Below, one piece after another: positions 20,024-31,617 of a stretch of DNA of 64,000 nucleotides (positions are counted from its first letter, which is position 1; each line of letters begins with the position of its first letter). The DNA is from Posidonia oceanica. Taxonomy: Eukaryota; Streptophyta; Magnoliopsida; Alismatales; Posidoniaceae. The stretch lies in assembly GCA_037176725.1 (NCBI GenBank), contig JAZBRS010000011.1, positions 682,001-746,000 on the forward strand, in the 5' to 3' direction. Under the pieces are notes generated by a model, which saw only the letters and a program-made list of their open reading frames with translations, searched no databases and had not been told where the DNA came from. Both the position numbers and the translations under genes were made by a program.

Positions 20024-23000
20024 CATGATAGTTTGTCTTCTGGAGCATAAAATCAAACAGGACGCATCGAGCATCCTGAGGAAGTGCTGGAGTAGTTTTG
20101 ATGCCACTTCCAACATCTCTTCAGCTCCATCGGATCGTATCCTTGTTCTTTGGAACCCACAAGCTGTGATGCTCTCTAAGATTGCTAAGACTGAGCAATA
20201 CATTCAGCTCGAAGGTTGTTCACTCTCAGGTTCTTCTAAGTTCATTCTCACGATTGTGTATGCGGCAAATGATGTGGGATCGAGGAGGCAACTGTGGGAA
20301 GACCTCCTCTACTCTCAGCCGTCCCTCCCTTGGATCGTCACAGGGGACTTTAATTGCATCCACCGTCGCTCTGAGAAGATGGGATCGGACCTACTGAATC
20401 CCACGGCCATGTCAGATTTTAATGAGTTCATTAACTCGGCCTCCCTATTCGAAATGCCCACAACTGGATCTGATTTCACATGGTGTAATATGAATCAATC
20501 GAGGCCCATCCTATGTCGATTGGACCGCACTCTCATCTCTATGAATTGTCTAAATCTGTTCCCTGATTGCGTTACGCACGTTGGGACGCGTCTGTTGAGT
20601 GACCACAATCCGCTCACCATCAAGTTTGGTACAGAACGTCGACGTGCCAAAGTTCCGTTTAAATTCTTCAAACAATAGACGACTCATCCTGATTTTAACC
20701 TCTTGATTGCTCACTATTGGAGATTCCAGATCCAGGGGAACCCAACATATAGGTTTGTGAAGAAGCTGGCTACTATCATAACACAATTGATAAGGTCTAG
20801 AAGGGTGTTTGGTAGTGTTGAGGACCGGATCGCAAATTGCATCAAGTCACTATCTGGGATTCAGGAGGCAATGAAATGCAACCCACTTAGCTCTGGTCTA
20901 CTCCAGGCTGAAGCAAACTACCATCAACAATTGTCGGATCTCTACTGGCAAGAGGAGTCAACGGCTAGGCAGCAATCACGTATCCGGTGGCTCCGCGATG
21001 GGGATGCAAACACTGCTTTCTTCCATGCATCCATCAAAGCAAGTCATGCACGGAATACAATCCGGAACCTTGAGGTTGATGGCCGGCTGATCAATGACCC
21101 CCTCAGTATTGGTCAGGCCTTCCACCATAAATACAGTATGCTCTTCAATCAATGCAAAGGATCGTGTGGCATTCCACAGGGCCTTCTCAAGGTATCTATC
21201 ATGGAGGAGGAGAATAGATGTCTTTGCACCTTGGCAACTATGGACGAGCTCCGAGAGGTGGTGAGAAAACTAAGTTCAAACAGAGCTCCAGGTATGGATG
21301 GATTTAATGGAGCGTTCTACAAAGCAACCTGGCATCTGATTTCCAAGGATCTTCTAGAGGCCGTTAACAATGTGCTGCAGTCGAACCATCTACTTGCACA
21401 AGTAAATCACACGATTCTCTGTTTGGTGCCGAAGAAGACTGTGCCGGCTACAATGGATGACTACCGACCCATATCATTGTGTAACGTTCTATACATAATT
21501 ATATCGAAGCTGCTATCCACAAGACTAAAGCCATTGCTACCTGGAATCATTGGGCCTAACCAGAGCGCCTTTATCAAAGGGAGGAGAATTACAGATTCCA
21601 TACTATTAGCACATGAACTCTGTCATTCTTTGCATTCCGGTGTGGGATGCGCTCGCATGTGCATCAAGATTGATCTGAGCCAAGCTTTTGACTCCTTGAA
21701 TCAGACTTTTCTCTGTGAAGCACTTCGACGCCTGGGATTCGAGAACAAGTGGATTGTTTGGGTCAGTATGTGCTTGAACTCCCCATTCTCTCTCAGAATC
21801 AATGGAGAACTCACCCCTCCTTCCTCCACCTCCAATGGAGTTCGTCAAGGAGATCCTCTATCCCCGTATTTGTTTGTCATTGCCATGCAGACACTCACGG
21901 CCCTATTCGAGCATGCGGAGCTTGAGGGGGAGATTAATCCTCCGTCCTGTGGTACGATCTCTGTTTCACACATTATATTTGCAGATGATCTTCTGGTTTT
22001 CTTACAAATTGACAAGAGGAATGCTCGTCGATTGAAAACTAACTTGGACGAGTTCTCAGCACTATCTGGTTTGTCCATCAACCTCCGAAAGAGCACGATC
22101 TACTTTGGCGGTCAGGTGAAGCATCAGAGATGGATTACGTCGCATTTGGGACTGAGAAGAGGGGAGCTTTCATTGAGGTATCTTGGTCTACCACTACTGT
22201 CGAAGAGGCTCTCGGCCACAGAATGTGAACCTCTAACTCAGGCGATTACGTCGTGGCTGCAGTCATGGAAGGCGAGGTTCCTCTCCTATGCCGGTCGTGT
22301 GGAACTGATCCGCTCGGTGCTCTCTTCCATGCATCTCTTTTGGACTTCTGTCTTCGTCCTCCGAGCAAGTGTTCTCCATGTCGTTGATCGGTTGCTGCTC
22401 CATTTCCTGTGGTATGGACATGGACAACGGAAGTTAGTCTATATCTCTTGGAATGATGTGGCCTGTCCTAGAGAAGGAGGTTTGGGTTTACGTAGCCCGA
22501 GTGATGGCAATAAAGCAGGTGTTCTTCGTCTTCTGTGGGAGGTGGAAACAAACAGAGATACCCTCTGGGTGAAGTGGGTTCGCTCCAAATACCTCTGTGG
22601 AAGTTCAATTTGGTGTGCTCGTCCACCACAGAAAGCATCTTGGGCTTGGAGGGGAATACTCTGTGGATGAGACCGCTAGTTGTTGATCTTCTGCAATACA
22701 ACTTGGGGGATGGTCTATCGATGAGTTTCTTCATGGACACATGGTTGGGTCACCCACCGATTCAGTCTCGTAATGGTGACCGGCTCCGAGGTGATTTGGC
22801 TTGTGACCGACTTTGCAAAGTGGGTACTTTCATTGACGGACATCGCTGGAACCTCCCCACTCCCACTACATTGGACATGCACGAGATGTGGCCGGCGATC
22901 CTTGCTACTCCGATTGGTCCTGGTACGGACTCCATCTCCTGGATCCCCACTAAAGATGGGTTCACGTTTCGCTCGGCTTGGGAGGCCGTTCGTCATAGAA

Positions 23001-23777
23001 ATCCTGATGTCCCCTTGGCCTCTCTCATATGGAATAGGGGTGCCATACCTCACCATGCTTTCTGCACCTGGCGGTCACTCCGGCAAGGCCTACCCACTCA
23101 CGACAATCTTCAACGCAGGGGTGTCATGCTGGTCTCTCATTGCACTCTATGTTGGAATGAAGCGGAGATGATTGATCACTTGTTGTGGTCGTGTGAGTAC
23201 GCTAGACAGGTGTGGACTGAGTTGCCCCCCCCCCCAACTTTGTGTGCTAGAGCTTCAGGCGTCCTCATCTTTGCTTCAAGTCACCAACTTCATCCTCCTC
23301 CGCTATCAACAGCAGCACACTTCGAAGTGATTTCAGCATCGTGCGGCGCGCACCTTTTGTGGAGTGATCTCTGGGATATGGACTGAGAGGAACCGGCGAC
23401 TTTTCGATGACAAGCATCAACCCATCGCACCGCTCATGCTCTGTTTCGAGCTGAAGTCCTTTCTAGTGGAACGGATGGTTTTTTGAATGTGTTTGAAGTT
23501 TTGAATTTACTCCTGGCTAGCGAGAGTCCACTGGGTTGGGCTATTTGCTTGGGTTTTGTGGGCCTAGGTATTAGTCCATCGGATTTGTTGATGGCTGGTT
23601 GGGCTTTCAGGTTGGGCCATTATGGTGTGTTTTGTCCCATTGTTTTGGGAGGGGAGGCTTAACCTTGGTTTGGTCTTTGACCTTTGGATTTGGGTTGTGG
23701 TCCATACTTCTTTCTTGTACAGTTCTCTTTTATAATATTTTGAGAGTCTCCCTCCTTTTGCTTGGCAAAAAAAAAAA
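20024..23777 (+). mobile_element. LINE-G, 5'-truncated, inserted at the LINE-H ORF1 start
   Basis: Homology starts inside the endonuclease (IVCLLEHKIKQD, about 20,026) and runs through RT, zf-RVT and 3' UTR to GCTTGGC and an A tail at 23,767-23,777. Upstream is the LINE-H leader to ...CAGTTAACATG. Downstream is LINE-H ORF1 (NPSFGQPRTFGDF), so the insertion is within the first few codons of LINE-H ORF1. I see no clean target duplication, possibly because the junction lies in ATG/AAT-like bases. Confidence 0.8.
20025..23487 (+). pseudogene. LINE-G ORF2: endonuclease, reverse transcriptase, zf-RVT
   Basis: This is the least damaged ORF2 of the window. One frame runs 20,025-22,670 with a single TAG at 20,676 (TGG context). 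Boxes: VTGDFNCIHRRSEK, SDHNPLTIK, the linker RIRWLRDGDANTAFFH, RPISLCNVLY, KIDLSQAFDSL, GVRQGDPLSPYLF, FADDLLVFL. A one-base insertion near 22,664 shifts to the frame with FRSAWEAVRH and the complete zinc ribbon CTLCWNEAEMIDHLLWSC. A run of twelve C at 23,225-23,237 shifts it again. The matching frame then reads SGIWTERNRRLFDDK and ends with TGA at 23,485. Confidence 0.88.
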
Positions 23778-24023
23778 TCCCTCCTTCGGTCAGCCTCGAA
23801 CGTTTGGAGATTTCCTCCCGTTCAAGTTGCAACAGTCTGCCAGAGAGGAGGCTGGTAGCGTGATCCCTGTCAATGACCAGCAGTTCCCCACACTCGAGAG
23901 AGGTCGTGGAGGACTTGCAACTCGGGGTAGTGGTTGTGGCTTTGCTGGTGCTCGACAACACCGCTCTTGGTCCCAGAGGCCTGGTGCGAGACCACCGGCA
24001 AGGTCATTTGAGGTGCACAGCTA
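23778..24023 (+). pseudogene. LINE-H ORF1 N-terminal fragment
   Basis: The frame NPSFGQPRTFGDFLPFK...PVNDQQFPTLERGRGG...RSWSQRPGA matches the ORF1 N-termini of LINE-C (TLGDFFPSAF, LNDRHFLNLEGGRGG) and LINE-E (TLGDFSPSSL, VDERNFPALGGGR). It ends at TAG 24,022, after which LINE homology is lost and TAT-1 sequence begins. The upstream codons of the open frame belong to the LINE-G 3' UTR. Confidence 0.78.
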
Positions 24024-24137
24024 GACGTAGGGGGCTTGTTGAGCATCCAGCCTATCACCACCTTCTCATCTTTGAACGCGTAGACACCCACGTGGAAAGT
24101 ACACTCTGTAGCGGTAGCTTTCCCGTACTATCTGCAT

Positions 24138-24769
24138 TTGCCAAACACAGCAGTGGCAGCAGTAGTAACAACAATGGCAACAACAACCCCAGGAGGAGAG
24201 ATCCTCCGAAGCCCTCTGTTGCATATGTTCAGCCACATGCTGGTGGCTCAGCCTGTTCCGAATAAGGTGATATATGCTCCAACACCTAGGACACACACAC
24301 CACAGATCACTCCCACCACCCAACCAGTGTATCCTGCTCCATCGGTCCGACAGGGACGCCGAGGGCAGGGACGGCCTCAACGCCCTCAGCGCAACTATAC
24401 TCCATTGGTTGAACCTTTGAGTGTCGTCTTTCCCAATGTCGTGTCACTCCTGAGGTTCGCCCACCGCTGAGTCCTCTTCCATGTTGGTATAACACGAACC
24501 TCTATTGCAGTTTCCATCAAGCCGTGGGGCACTCGATTGACAACTGTTTTACATTGCGGAATGCGATTCAGGACTTGATTGACCGCAAGGTCATCATTAT
24601 TGACACTCAAGAGATAGCCTCCACTCTAATGCCACCACCTGTACCCACACCTGGCCTTACACCTCAACACCCTAACATAGTCAACCAACCCTTGCCTCCA
24701 CACTCAAGCTCGGGAAGTGCTGGGCCTTGGGAGTTTATTGTGTCTTTCCTTCTGAGCCTGCCTCATTAG
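24138..24769 (+). pseudogene. TAT-1 gag C-terminal part with CHHC knuckle
   Basis: A Pro/Thr/Gln-rich segment (24,138-24,440) is followed, after a frameshift near 24,450, by PCWYNTNLYCSFHQAVGH and SIDNC near 24,478-24,546. This is a C-x2-H-x4-H-x4-C knuckle of the type seen in TAT gag (TAT-2 has CPFHRRHSHNIDDC). The following LRNAIQDLIDRKVI matches the usual gag C-terminus. The capsid part is not present. Confidence 0.7.
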
Positions 24770-26091
24770 TAGTGGATCCTTCTTCTTTGATTCACCATAT
24801 CTCTGAGCCTTTTCCTGCGTGCTTGTATCAATCAACTCTTGCTAGTTTCGAGTCGACAATTCACATGATACGATTGACCGCAGAGTCGGAGCGCACCACT
24901 GTGCCATCCGCCACATCATCCCAAGCTCAGTCTCCTATCCATTTGTCGGCCCGACCTCAGTCGGGGTCTTCTCCCTCAGCTCAGTACCCATCTCAGTCAG
25001 TTTCCTCTCTTGCCAGCCTACCTGTAGCCCCGTTGGAGCTAGCAGCTCGCACTCTACTAGTCATCAACCTGACTAGGGACACCCACCGTGTTCCATATGA
25101 TTATTGCACAGAAGTGTGCATAGAAATCACACGGTCTGGGAGGGTGTACCAGCCAGCAGCTCTGACATCCAGACCTAGTTATCCAGAGCCAACTCCTTCA
25201 CCTCCCGTGGGACAGCCTGCTAGGACTTTCATAGTAGACAGCCCAGCTCAACCCTCCACCTCATCCCCTATTGCTCTGAAGAACGATCAGCCTTCTGCCA
25301 ATATCACCGCTCAGCTGAAGAAGGTGAAGGCTGATATTTCCATCTGGGATCTTATCCACACATCCTCAGAGCATAGGGAAGCCTTTCTTAGAGTTTTTCA
25401 GGCTGCCCATGTCTCCCTGACCATTGAGCCTGATGCCCTCGAGACCATGGTGGGCATGATTGTGGTTCTGCAAGTCATCTCTTTTTCAAGTGATGAATTG
25501 CCTCCAGCGGGGACAAACCATAACCAACCCCTGTTCATCATGGTGCAGCACCAGGCTTTTTGTATTCCCTTGACGTTGGTTGATAATGGAGCAGGCCTTA
25601 ATGTCTGTCCTTTACGCACAGCAAGCCGACTCGGATTCAAAGCCAAGGACATTACACCAGCTACAAAGGGAATGACCTCTTTTGATAACACGCACCATGA
25701 TGTGCTGAGGATTCTAATCATTCCCCTCACCATAGGACCTATTGTTTTTGATGTAGAGTTCTACATCACTGATCTTGAGCCTTCTTTTAACCTCCTATTT
25801 GGGTGCTCTTGGCTCCACAAGCATCAAGTGCTCCCCTCGACTCTCCATCGCATGATCAAGTTCCGTTGGGGTGACGACGTTGTCGTCGTCATGGCGGAAA
25901 ACTTCAATAAGGAGAAAGTCGAGGCTGTCTCTTCCGTCTCTTTACAGACTATCCAGTTTGACCCTAATCCCTCTGATATTCTTTATCGTGTCAATCAGTT
26001 TGAGCCGGTTAATTTCATTCCAGCTCTCGAACAAGCCAGCCTGGCTGTTCATTCGAACCCTTCTTTGATGTTCGAGAACTTATGTCGCTAA
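24727..26091 (+). CDS. TAT-1 protease region, 454 codons open
   Basis: Long Ser/Pro-rich N-terminal half, then QLKKVKADISIWDLI (about residue 197) and a retropepsin-like domain from about residue 265. The catalytic loop reads VDNGAGLNVC near 25,578, i.e. D-N-G instead of D-T/S-G. Plant TAT elements with DNGSALNV loops are known to me, so this may be a lineage trait. The partner motif is FNLLFGCSWLHKHQVLPSTLH, a retropepsin C-terminal motif. The ATG at 24,727 is only the first in frame and the natural protein would be part of a longer polyprotein. Confidence 0.75.
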   Translation: MGVYCVFPSEPASLVVDPSSLIHHISEPFPACLYQSTLASFESTIHMIRLTAESERTTVPSATSSQAQSPIHLSARPQSGSSPSAQYPSQSVSSLASLPVAPLELAARTLLVINLTRDTHRVPYDYCTEVCIEITRSGRVYQPAALTSRPSYPEPTPSPPVGQPARTFIVDSPAQPSTSSPIALKNDQPSANITAQLKKVKADISIWDLIHTSSEHREAFLRVFQAAHVSLTIEPDALETMVGMIVVLQVISFSSDELPPAGTNHNQPLFIMVQHQAFCIPLTLVDNGAGLNVCPLRTASRLGFKAKDITPATKGMTSFDNTHHDVLRILIIPLTIGPIVFDVEFYITDLEPSFNLLFGCSWLHKHQVLPSTLHRMIKFRWGDDVVVVMAENFNKEKVEAVSSVSLQTIQFDPNPSDILYRVNQFEPVNFIPALEQASLAVHSNPSLMFENLCR

Positions 26092-26423
26092 CGGGGTTAT
26101 GAGATAGGGACACCATTCGAGCGATACGGCTAGGGGATCGCCAAGCTCGTTACAGCAGCAGAGAGGAGAGACAACGAAGGACTTGGCTATGACTAGCAGC
26201 CTCACAAGGATGGATTCGTGCGCTCAAAGAACCAAAACTTGATCATTCCACGAAATCTCACCAACTTCATCAGTGCAAGAGTCAGACTTCCACATAGCCA
26301 AGACTGCACCAGACATCCCCACTACCGATAGAGGAGTGGGTCTACGTCGAGGACTTCTACTCAGACGAGGAGCATGAGACAGAGACAGATCAGATCGATA
26401 GAGAGGTCTAGACAGCTAGACAT

Positions 26424-26840
26424 GTGGCCCCAAGGGCAGCTAGAGCCTACTACCTTGATTTCGCTCCAGATGAGGATGAGGGAGCAATGATCGAGATGGA
26501 CAGCCAACTCGGTGATTTGGAACTTTTGTTCCAAGTGCAACTCACTGTATTGGCAGAGGATGCCGCAGAGCAGCACGCGCTGAGGAAGGGAAAGGCGATA
26601 CTCACAGATTGTGGGCCTGATTGTTCCAACCAACAACAAGACCACCCAGCCATCATGGTCTTGGAAGAGTCGGAGGTTGCACCCACTAAACCCGACAAGT
26701 TGATCACTCCGCAGTCTGGAGGCTGGTCTAGATGGTATGTTCAGCCCAAACCCCACCTCAAGCGTGGTGGGGGTGAAAAAAAAAATGCCAATTTAGGTTT
26801 GGGCAGTGACCCAGGCGATAGCAATCAGATCAGTCGGTAG
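26424..26840 (+). pseudogene. TAT-1 acidic linker between protease and RT
   Basis: The frame reads DFAPDEDEGAMIEMDSQLGD, then Gln/Ala-rich and Trp-containing segments, ending at TAG 26,838. Similar acidic linkers of low conservation lie between protease and RT in TAT elements, so the call rests on position. The 330 bases before it (26,092-26,423) have no supported gene; EEWVYVEDFYSDEEHETE-like residues can be read there, so the linker probably extends upstream with frame breaks. Confidence 0.5.
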
Positions 26841-26870
26841 AAGGACAGCCGCCCGATTCCTACATCACAT

Positions 26871-29378
26871 GTGTATATATCAGAAAATCTAAAAAAATCA
26901 GAAAATTTGGAAAACCCCAAAAAGACAGTAGAGGTAGTAGAAGTAGAGCAACCTAGTCTATCAGCAGGTCCAGAGTCTACCGGGGCAGAGGTCACGCAGT
27001 GTCAATATAAGAACACCAGAGTCAGCGTGACCATCTTCAAGTGTCAAGGGCAGAGCACTGAGCACATCCTCTCCTTCGATGTCACTGATCCGATATTCGA
27101 GATGGAGCTTATTGCGTACGAAGAGGAGGATGATCAAGAGGAAGATGTAGGCATAGAAGAAGAAGCGATGCCTGAATTCCAGCCCTATGACGATGACCCA
27201 GAGGGGCCAAACCTCCATGTTGAAGAAGAGACAGAGGTTATCAACATTGGCACGGCCGAAGAGGTCAAGGAGATCTGCATCAGCACCAAGTTGACACCCC
27301 AGGTAAGAGTAGAATTCATTGCATTCCTCATGGAATATGCAAATGTATTCACCTAGAGTTATGATGACATGGTTGGCCTCGATGTTGAGATAGTGGTACA
27401 TACAATGCCGCTTAAGCCAGACGCAAAGCCCATCAAGTAGAAACTCAGAAGATGGCGTCTGCAATGGTTGTTGATGCTCAAGGAGGAAATTGTGAAGCAA
27501 CACAATGTCAATATCCTCAAGGTCGTCCTGTACCCAGAGTGGCTTGCAAATGTCGTGTCGATACCCAAGAAGGATGGTCGGGTCCGCATGTGCATTGATT
27601 ACAGGGACCTGAACAAGGCGAGTCCTAAGGATGATTTCCCACTGCCACACATTGATGTCCTAGTTGACAATACCGTGGGACACAAGATGCTTTCATTAAT
27701 GGACAGCTTCTCGGGCTACAACCAACTCAGAATGGCAGAGGAGGATATGGAAAAGACTTCCTTTATCACCCCGTGGGGAGTCTTCTACTATCGAGTGATG
27801 CCTTTTGGACTCAAGAATGCAAGGGTGACATATCAGTGAGCCATGACTGCATTGTTCCACGACCTCATGCACAAGGAGGTCGAGGTTTATGTGGACGATA
27901 TGATCGCCAAGTCCAAAGATTTAGAGGATCATTTATCCTGCCTGAGAAGGCTCTTTGACTACCTTAGGTGCTACAAGCTTCACCTCAATCCCAACAAATG
28001 TGTGTTCGGAGTTTCTTTTGGGAAGCTTTTGGGCTACATCATTAGTCATAGGGGGATTGAGGTGGATCCCAGTAAGGCCAGAGCAATCATTGACATGCCA
28101 CCCCTTGCAACTGAGAAGGAAGTCAGAGCATTGCTGGGGCGCCTGCAGTATATCAGTCGGTTTATAACACAGCTCACGCCCATTTGTGAGCCGATCTTCA
28201 AGCTTCTGCGAAAGAATGCGCAGATCAGTTGGAATGTCAAGTGCCAGGCTGCATTTGACAAGATCAAGCAGCTCTTGGTCAAGCCTTCAGTTTTGGTGCC
28301 TCCCACGCCAGGGAGACCCCTGCTTCTCTATCTCTCCACCACTCAGCATTCCATGGGTGCAGTCTTGGGCCAACACGACGAGTTAGGTCGTAGAGAGCGG
28401 GCCATCTACCATCTCAGTAAGAAGTTCAATGACTGCGAGGTCAAGTACAGCACCATTGAGAAGGTCTGTCTATCTCTTGTCTAGGCCACACAGAGATTGA
28501 GGCATTACATGATGGCGTATCCTGTCCTACTTCTATGCTGGCATGATCCAATGAAATTCCTCTTCCAAAAGCCAACACTAGTAGGCAGATGCGTCAAGTG
28601 GCAAGTATTGTTGTCCCAATATGACATCACTTTTGTCACACAGAAGTCAATGAAGGGGCAGGCAATGGCAGACCACTTGGCCGACTTACCTTTACCGGAG
28701 TATCAGCCTCTCCAGACTCAGTTCCCTAACAAGGACATCCTTTTTGCCATGGAGGACTCAAAGCCAGAGGGTCCCGAGGATGAGCAGCATTGGCATTTGT
28801 ATTTTGGTGGTGCTGTCAATAAGAGAGGCAGAGGCATTAGTGCAGTTATCGCATCACCACAGGGTCAATGGATGCCTTTTGTGAGAAAATTGACTTTCAA
28901 GTATACCAACAATGAAGCTGAATATGAGGCATGCATCTTGGGACTCCAGGCCGCACTTGAGCACGGTGTGCAACAGTTGAGAGTATATGGGGATGCGATA
29001 CTCATCATAACCCAAGTCAATGGAGAATGGAAGACCAGGGACCCCAAGCTTGTGCCATATCATGAGTACCTTCTGAAGCTCATGGAGGAGTTTGAGGAGA
29101 TCCGTTTCACCTTTATGAGTAGAGCCAAGAATGCCTATGCGGATGCGTTGGCAACTATAGCATCTTGCCTCTCCATATCAGAGAACCATGCAGTGTATGT
29201 GTCAGTCACACGTGTAGAGCAACCTGCACACTGCATGAGCATTGAAGAGGCGGACCCCTCAGATCATCCCCATGGTACCATGACATCCATATTTTTTTGG
29301 AATCTGGTAGATTTCCACCTAGTGTTTCAGCGGCCGATAGGAAGACTTTGGTGCGACTGGCGTCGAGATATGCGCTAG
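26871..29378 (+). pseudogene. TAT-1 pol: reverse transcriptase, RNase H, second RNase H
   Basis: One frame spans the region with only four nonsense codons: TAG 27,354 (TGG context), TAG 27,438 (CAG), TGA 27,837 (CGA) and TAG 28,482 (TGG). RT boxes: RMCIDYRDLNKASPKDDFPLP, VMPFGLKNA, YVDD at 27,887-27,898, LGYIISHRGIEVDP. RNase H 1 near 28,300-28,680 has LLLYLSTTQHSMGAVL and KWQVLLSQYDI. RNase H 2 near 28,790-29,170 has LYFGGAVNK (the first catalytic Asp is Gly), NNEAEYEAC, VYGDAILII and YADALA. Two tandem RNase H domains mark the TAT lineage. Frame is lost near 29,271. Confidence 0.88.
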
Positions 29379-30513
29379 GAGTAGGACACCATTATAGGAG
29401 ATCCTACAATCAGATGCTCCTTCGCTGTGTTGACAAGACAGAAGCTGACACATTGATGCTCCAAGTTCATGCAGGGACATGCAGCCCTCATATGAACGGT
29501 GTGTTGCTAGCCAAGAAGATCATGCTTCAGGGCTATTTCTGGTCAACCATGGACGCAAATTACTGTCAGTTTGTGTGCAGATGCCACAATTGCTAGATCC
29601 ATGGGACTTCATTCATGCTCCCCCACAGCAATTGCACAGCATGTCGTCACCATGGCCCTTCTCTACATGGGGAATTATCGTCATCGGGGCCATACATCCA
29701 GCAGCCTCCAACGGTCATCGCTCTATTCTTGTAGCGATCGACTACTTTACTAAGTAGGTGGAAGCCGCCTCATACAAAACTGTCACAGCCGCGGCAATAG
29801 AAAGGTTCATCAGGAACAACATCATTGCCCGGTACGGGGTCCCGCACGCCATCATATCTAATAACAACAAGAACTTCATAGCCTAGAGGATTGAGGATTA
29901 TCTCCAGAGTTTCAAGATCAAACACTACAGATCCTCACCTTATCGACCACAGATGAATGGTGCGGTTGAATCAGCCAACGAAAACCTTGTGAAGATCCTG
30001 AAGAAAATGGCTGAGACTCATAAGGACTGGCACGACAAGCTTCCATATGCCATTTGGGCGTACAGAACGTCAGTCCGGACATCAACAGGGGCAACTTCAT
30101 ATTCACTCGTGTATGGCATGGAGGCTGTTTTGCCCATTGAGGTGGAGATCTCATCACTCCGGATTCTGAGAGAAGCTAAGCTGGAAGAGGCAGAATGGAT
30201 TGAAGACCATTGCATCCAGCTAAATCAGATTGACGAGCACAGATTGCAGGCCATGCATCATGCCCAATGCTATCAGAGGCGCATGGCCAGAGCTTATCAG
30301 AAGAATGTCAGATCCAGAAATCTCGCGCCCAGTGACCTAGTCTTGCGGGCTATCCATCTACCTGACACCCATGTAAAATTTGGGCCCAATTGGCGTGGCC
30401 CTTTCATTGTCAAGCAGATCCTCACCGGTGGTGCAGTGATCCTTGAGGACATGGACCAAGTTGAACAATCAGGACCAGTCAATTCTTGCTACCTCAAGAA
30501 GTACTACCAATGA
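29297..30513 (+). pseudogene. TAT-1 integrase
   Basis: N-terminal zinc motif: HAGTCSPHMNG ... CRCHNC (29,467-29,595). The catalytic core is degraded: the first Asp site reads WGIIVIG (usual WGIDVIG), the second reads IISNNNKNF (usual TDNG), and the third Glu is kept in MNGAVESANENL. Stops are TAG after CHNC (29,594), TAG at 29,755 (TGG context) and TAG at 29,884. From 29,953 to the TGA at 30,511 the frame is open with the C-terminal part (IWAYRTSVRTSTGATS, NWRGPFIVKQI). Integration activity is not expected. Confidence 0.87.
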
Positions 30514-31617
30514 CCCGAGGCTGTATCCTTGCCTTGTAGAGTCTTCTTCTTTTCTGTTTTATTCCATGCATTCATTGCTTCACAGTCATGCATTTGAATT
30601 GCATCTGTATACATTCTTGGCATTGCATATCTTTCTTTTTTAGCATTTCTGCAGCATGCAAAATCAACATGCATTCATAGTAGCATTAGTCAAAAAAAAA
30701 CAAACAATCAAAATCAATCATCTTCATCCATGATAATTAAAAAAAAAATCAATCATCTTCATTCATGATAATCAAAAAAAAACAATCAAAATCAATCATC
30801 TTCATTCATGATAATCAAAAAAAAAATTCAATCATACTCATTCATGATATACAAAAAAAAAAAGATCCTCATTCATGATAATCATGCCCGATAACGAAAA
30901 TCGGAATAGCTAGCCTACTTTGGAAAGAGTTTGTTCCTCTTCAGTTGACATTACCTAGATGTCCTAGCAAGTGAGGGAGCCACCATCCAATAAAAAACAG
31001 AGCGAAATGTCCAAACTCCTCATAGGACCTATACCTCCAGAGGGAGAGAAAATAATAGGCCGAGAGTGAGAGTGAAAGCAAAAGAAAAAGAAAAAAAGAG
31101 AGCAAAAAAAAGAAGAAGCAATCAAACAAAAAAAAATAAATCAATAGAAGGTCATAAAAAAAAAGGAAGACAAAAGTTGAAGATAGAAGTTAGCCCTAGA
31201 GAGAGAGGCGAGCAGCATAGCCTTATCCCTACGACTATCTTAGAGAGGAGTCATAGCATATGCCTGGAAAGCCCACAAATCCTCCAGGGACTAGCCACCC
31301 TTATCTTGCAGCAGCTCCCCAGCATCAAACCAGGCATTTTTTACCTCCAAGCCAGGGATAGAGTAAACCTACAAACCTACAAGGGAGTAAAAAAAAGTGA
31401 TGAAAATGAAAAATAAAAGAGTAGGTGTAGGTCCTAAAGAGTTTGGCATGGAGCTTTGTTTCTCACCGTACCACTAGAAATACCACCCTCTGAGATACCA
31501 TCTATTCCAGAAAGCCACCTACAGTCTAGGAGTCCAGGTAGAGTCTCGTGAGTTGAGGACTACTCTTTCCTATATAGCAGGCATTCCTAGCATTCCAAAT
31601 GCTGAGGGTAACAAAGG
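30514..31617 (+). repeat. TAT-1 3' region with A-rich 50-bp repeats
   Basis: No gene. At 30,690-30,880 four imperfect copies of a roughly 50-bp unit (AAAAAAAACAATCAAAATC, ATCATCTTCATTCATGATAA) are arranged in tandem. From 31,050 to 31,170 there is an A/G tract. The rest is unique non-coding sequence downstream of the integrase stop. Confidence 0.6.

Larger units (their letters stand above)
13211..24023 (+). mobile_element. LINE-H, broken into pieces by LINE-E, F and G
   Basis: Oldest LINE of this cluster. Its 5' leader is at 13,211-13,254 (TTTTTCTAGAGTGAGAA), continues at 18,787-18,914 (with CCAGCCCATTAG) and 20,007-20,023, and its ORF1 start region resumes at 23,778-24,023. The gaps are LINE-E (-), LINE-F (-) and LINE-G (+). 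The pieces were ordered by target duplications (E and F) and by homology to the leader and ORF1 of LINE-C and E. The 3' part after 24,023 is missing. Confidence 0.78.

Noticed and set aside
20007..20203. N-terminal part of the minus frame 19,214-20,203
   Set aside because: It is antisense to LINE-G endonuclease; the LINE-F coding part starts only at 20,006.
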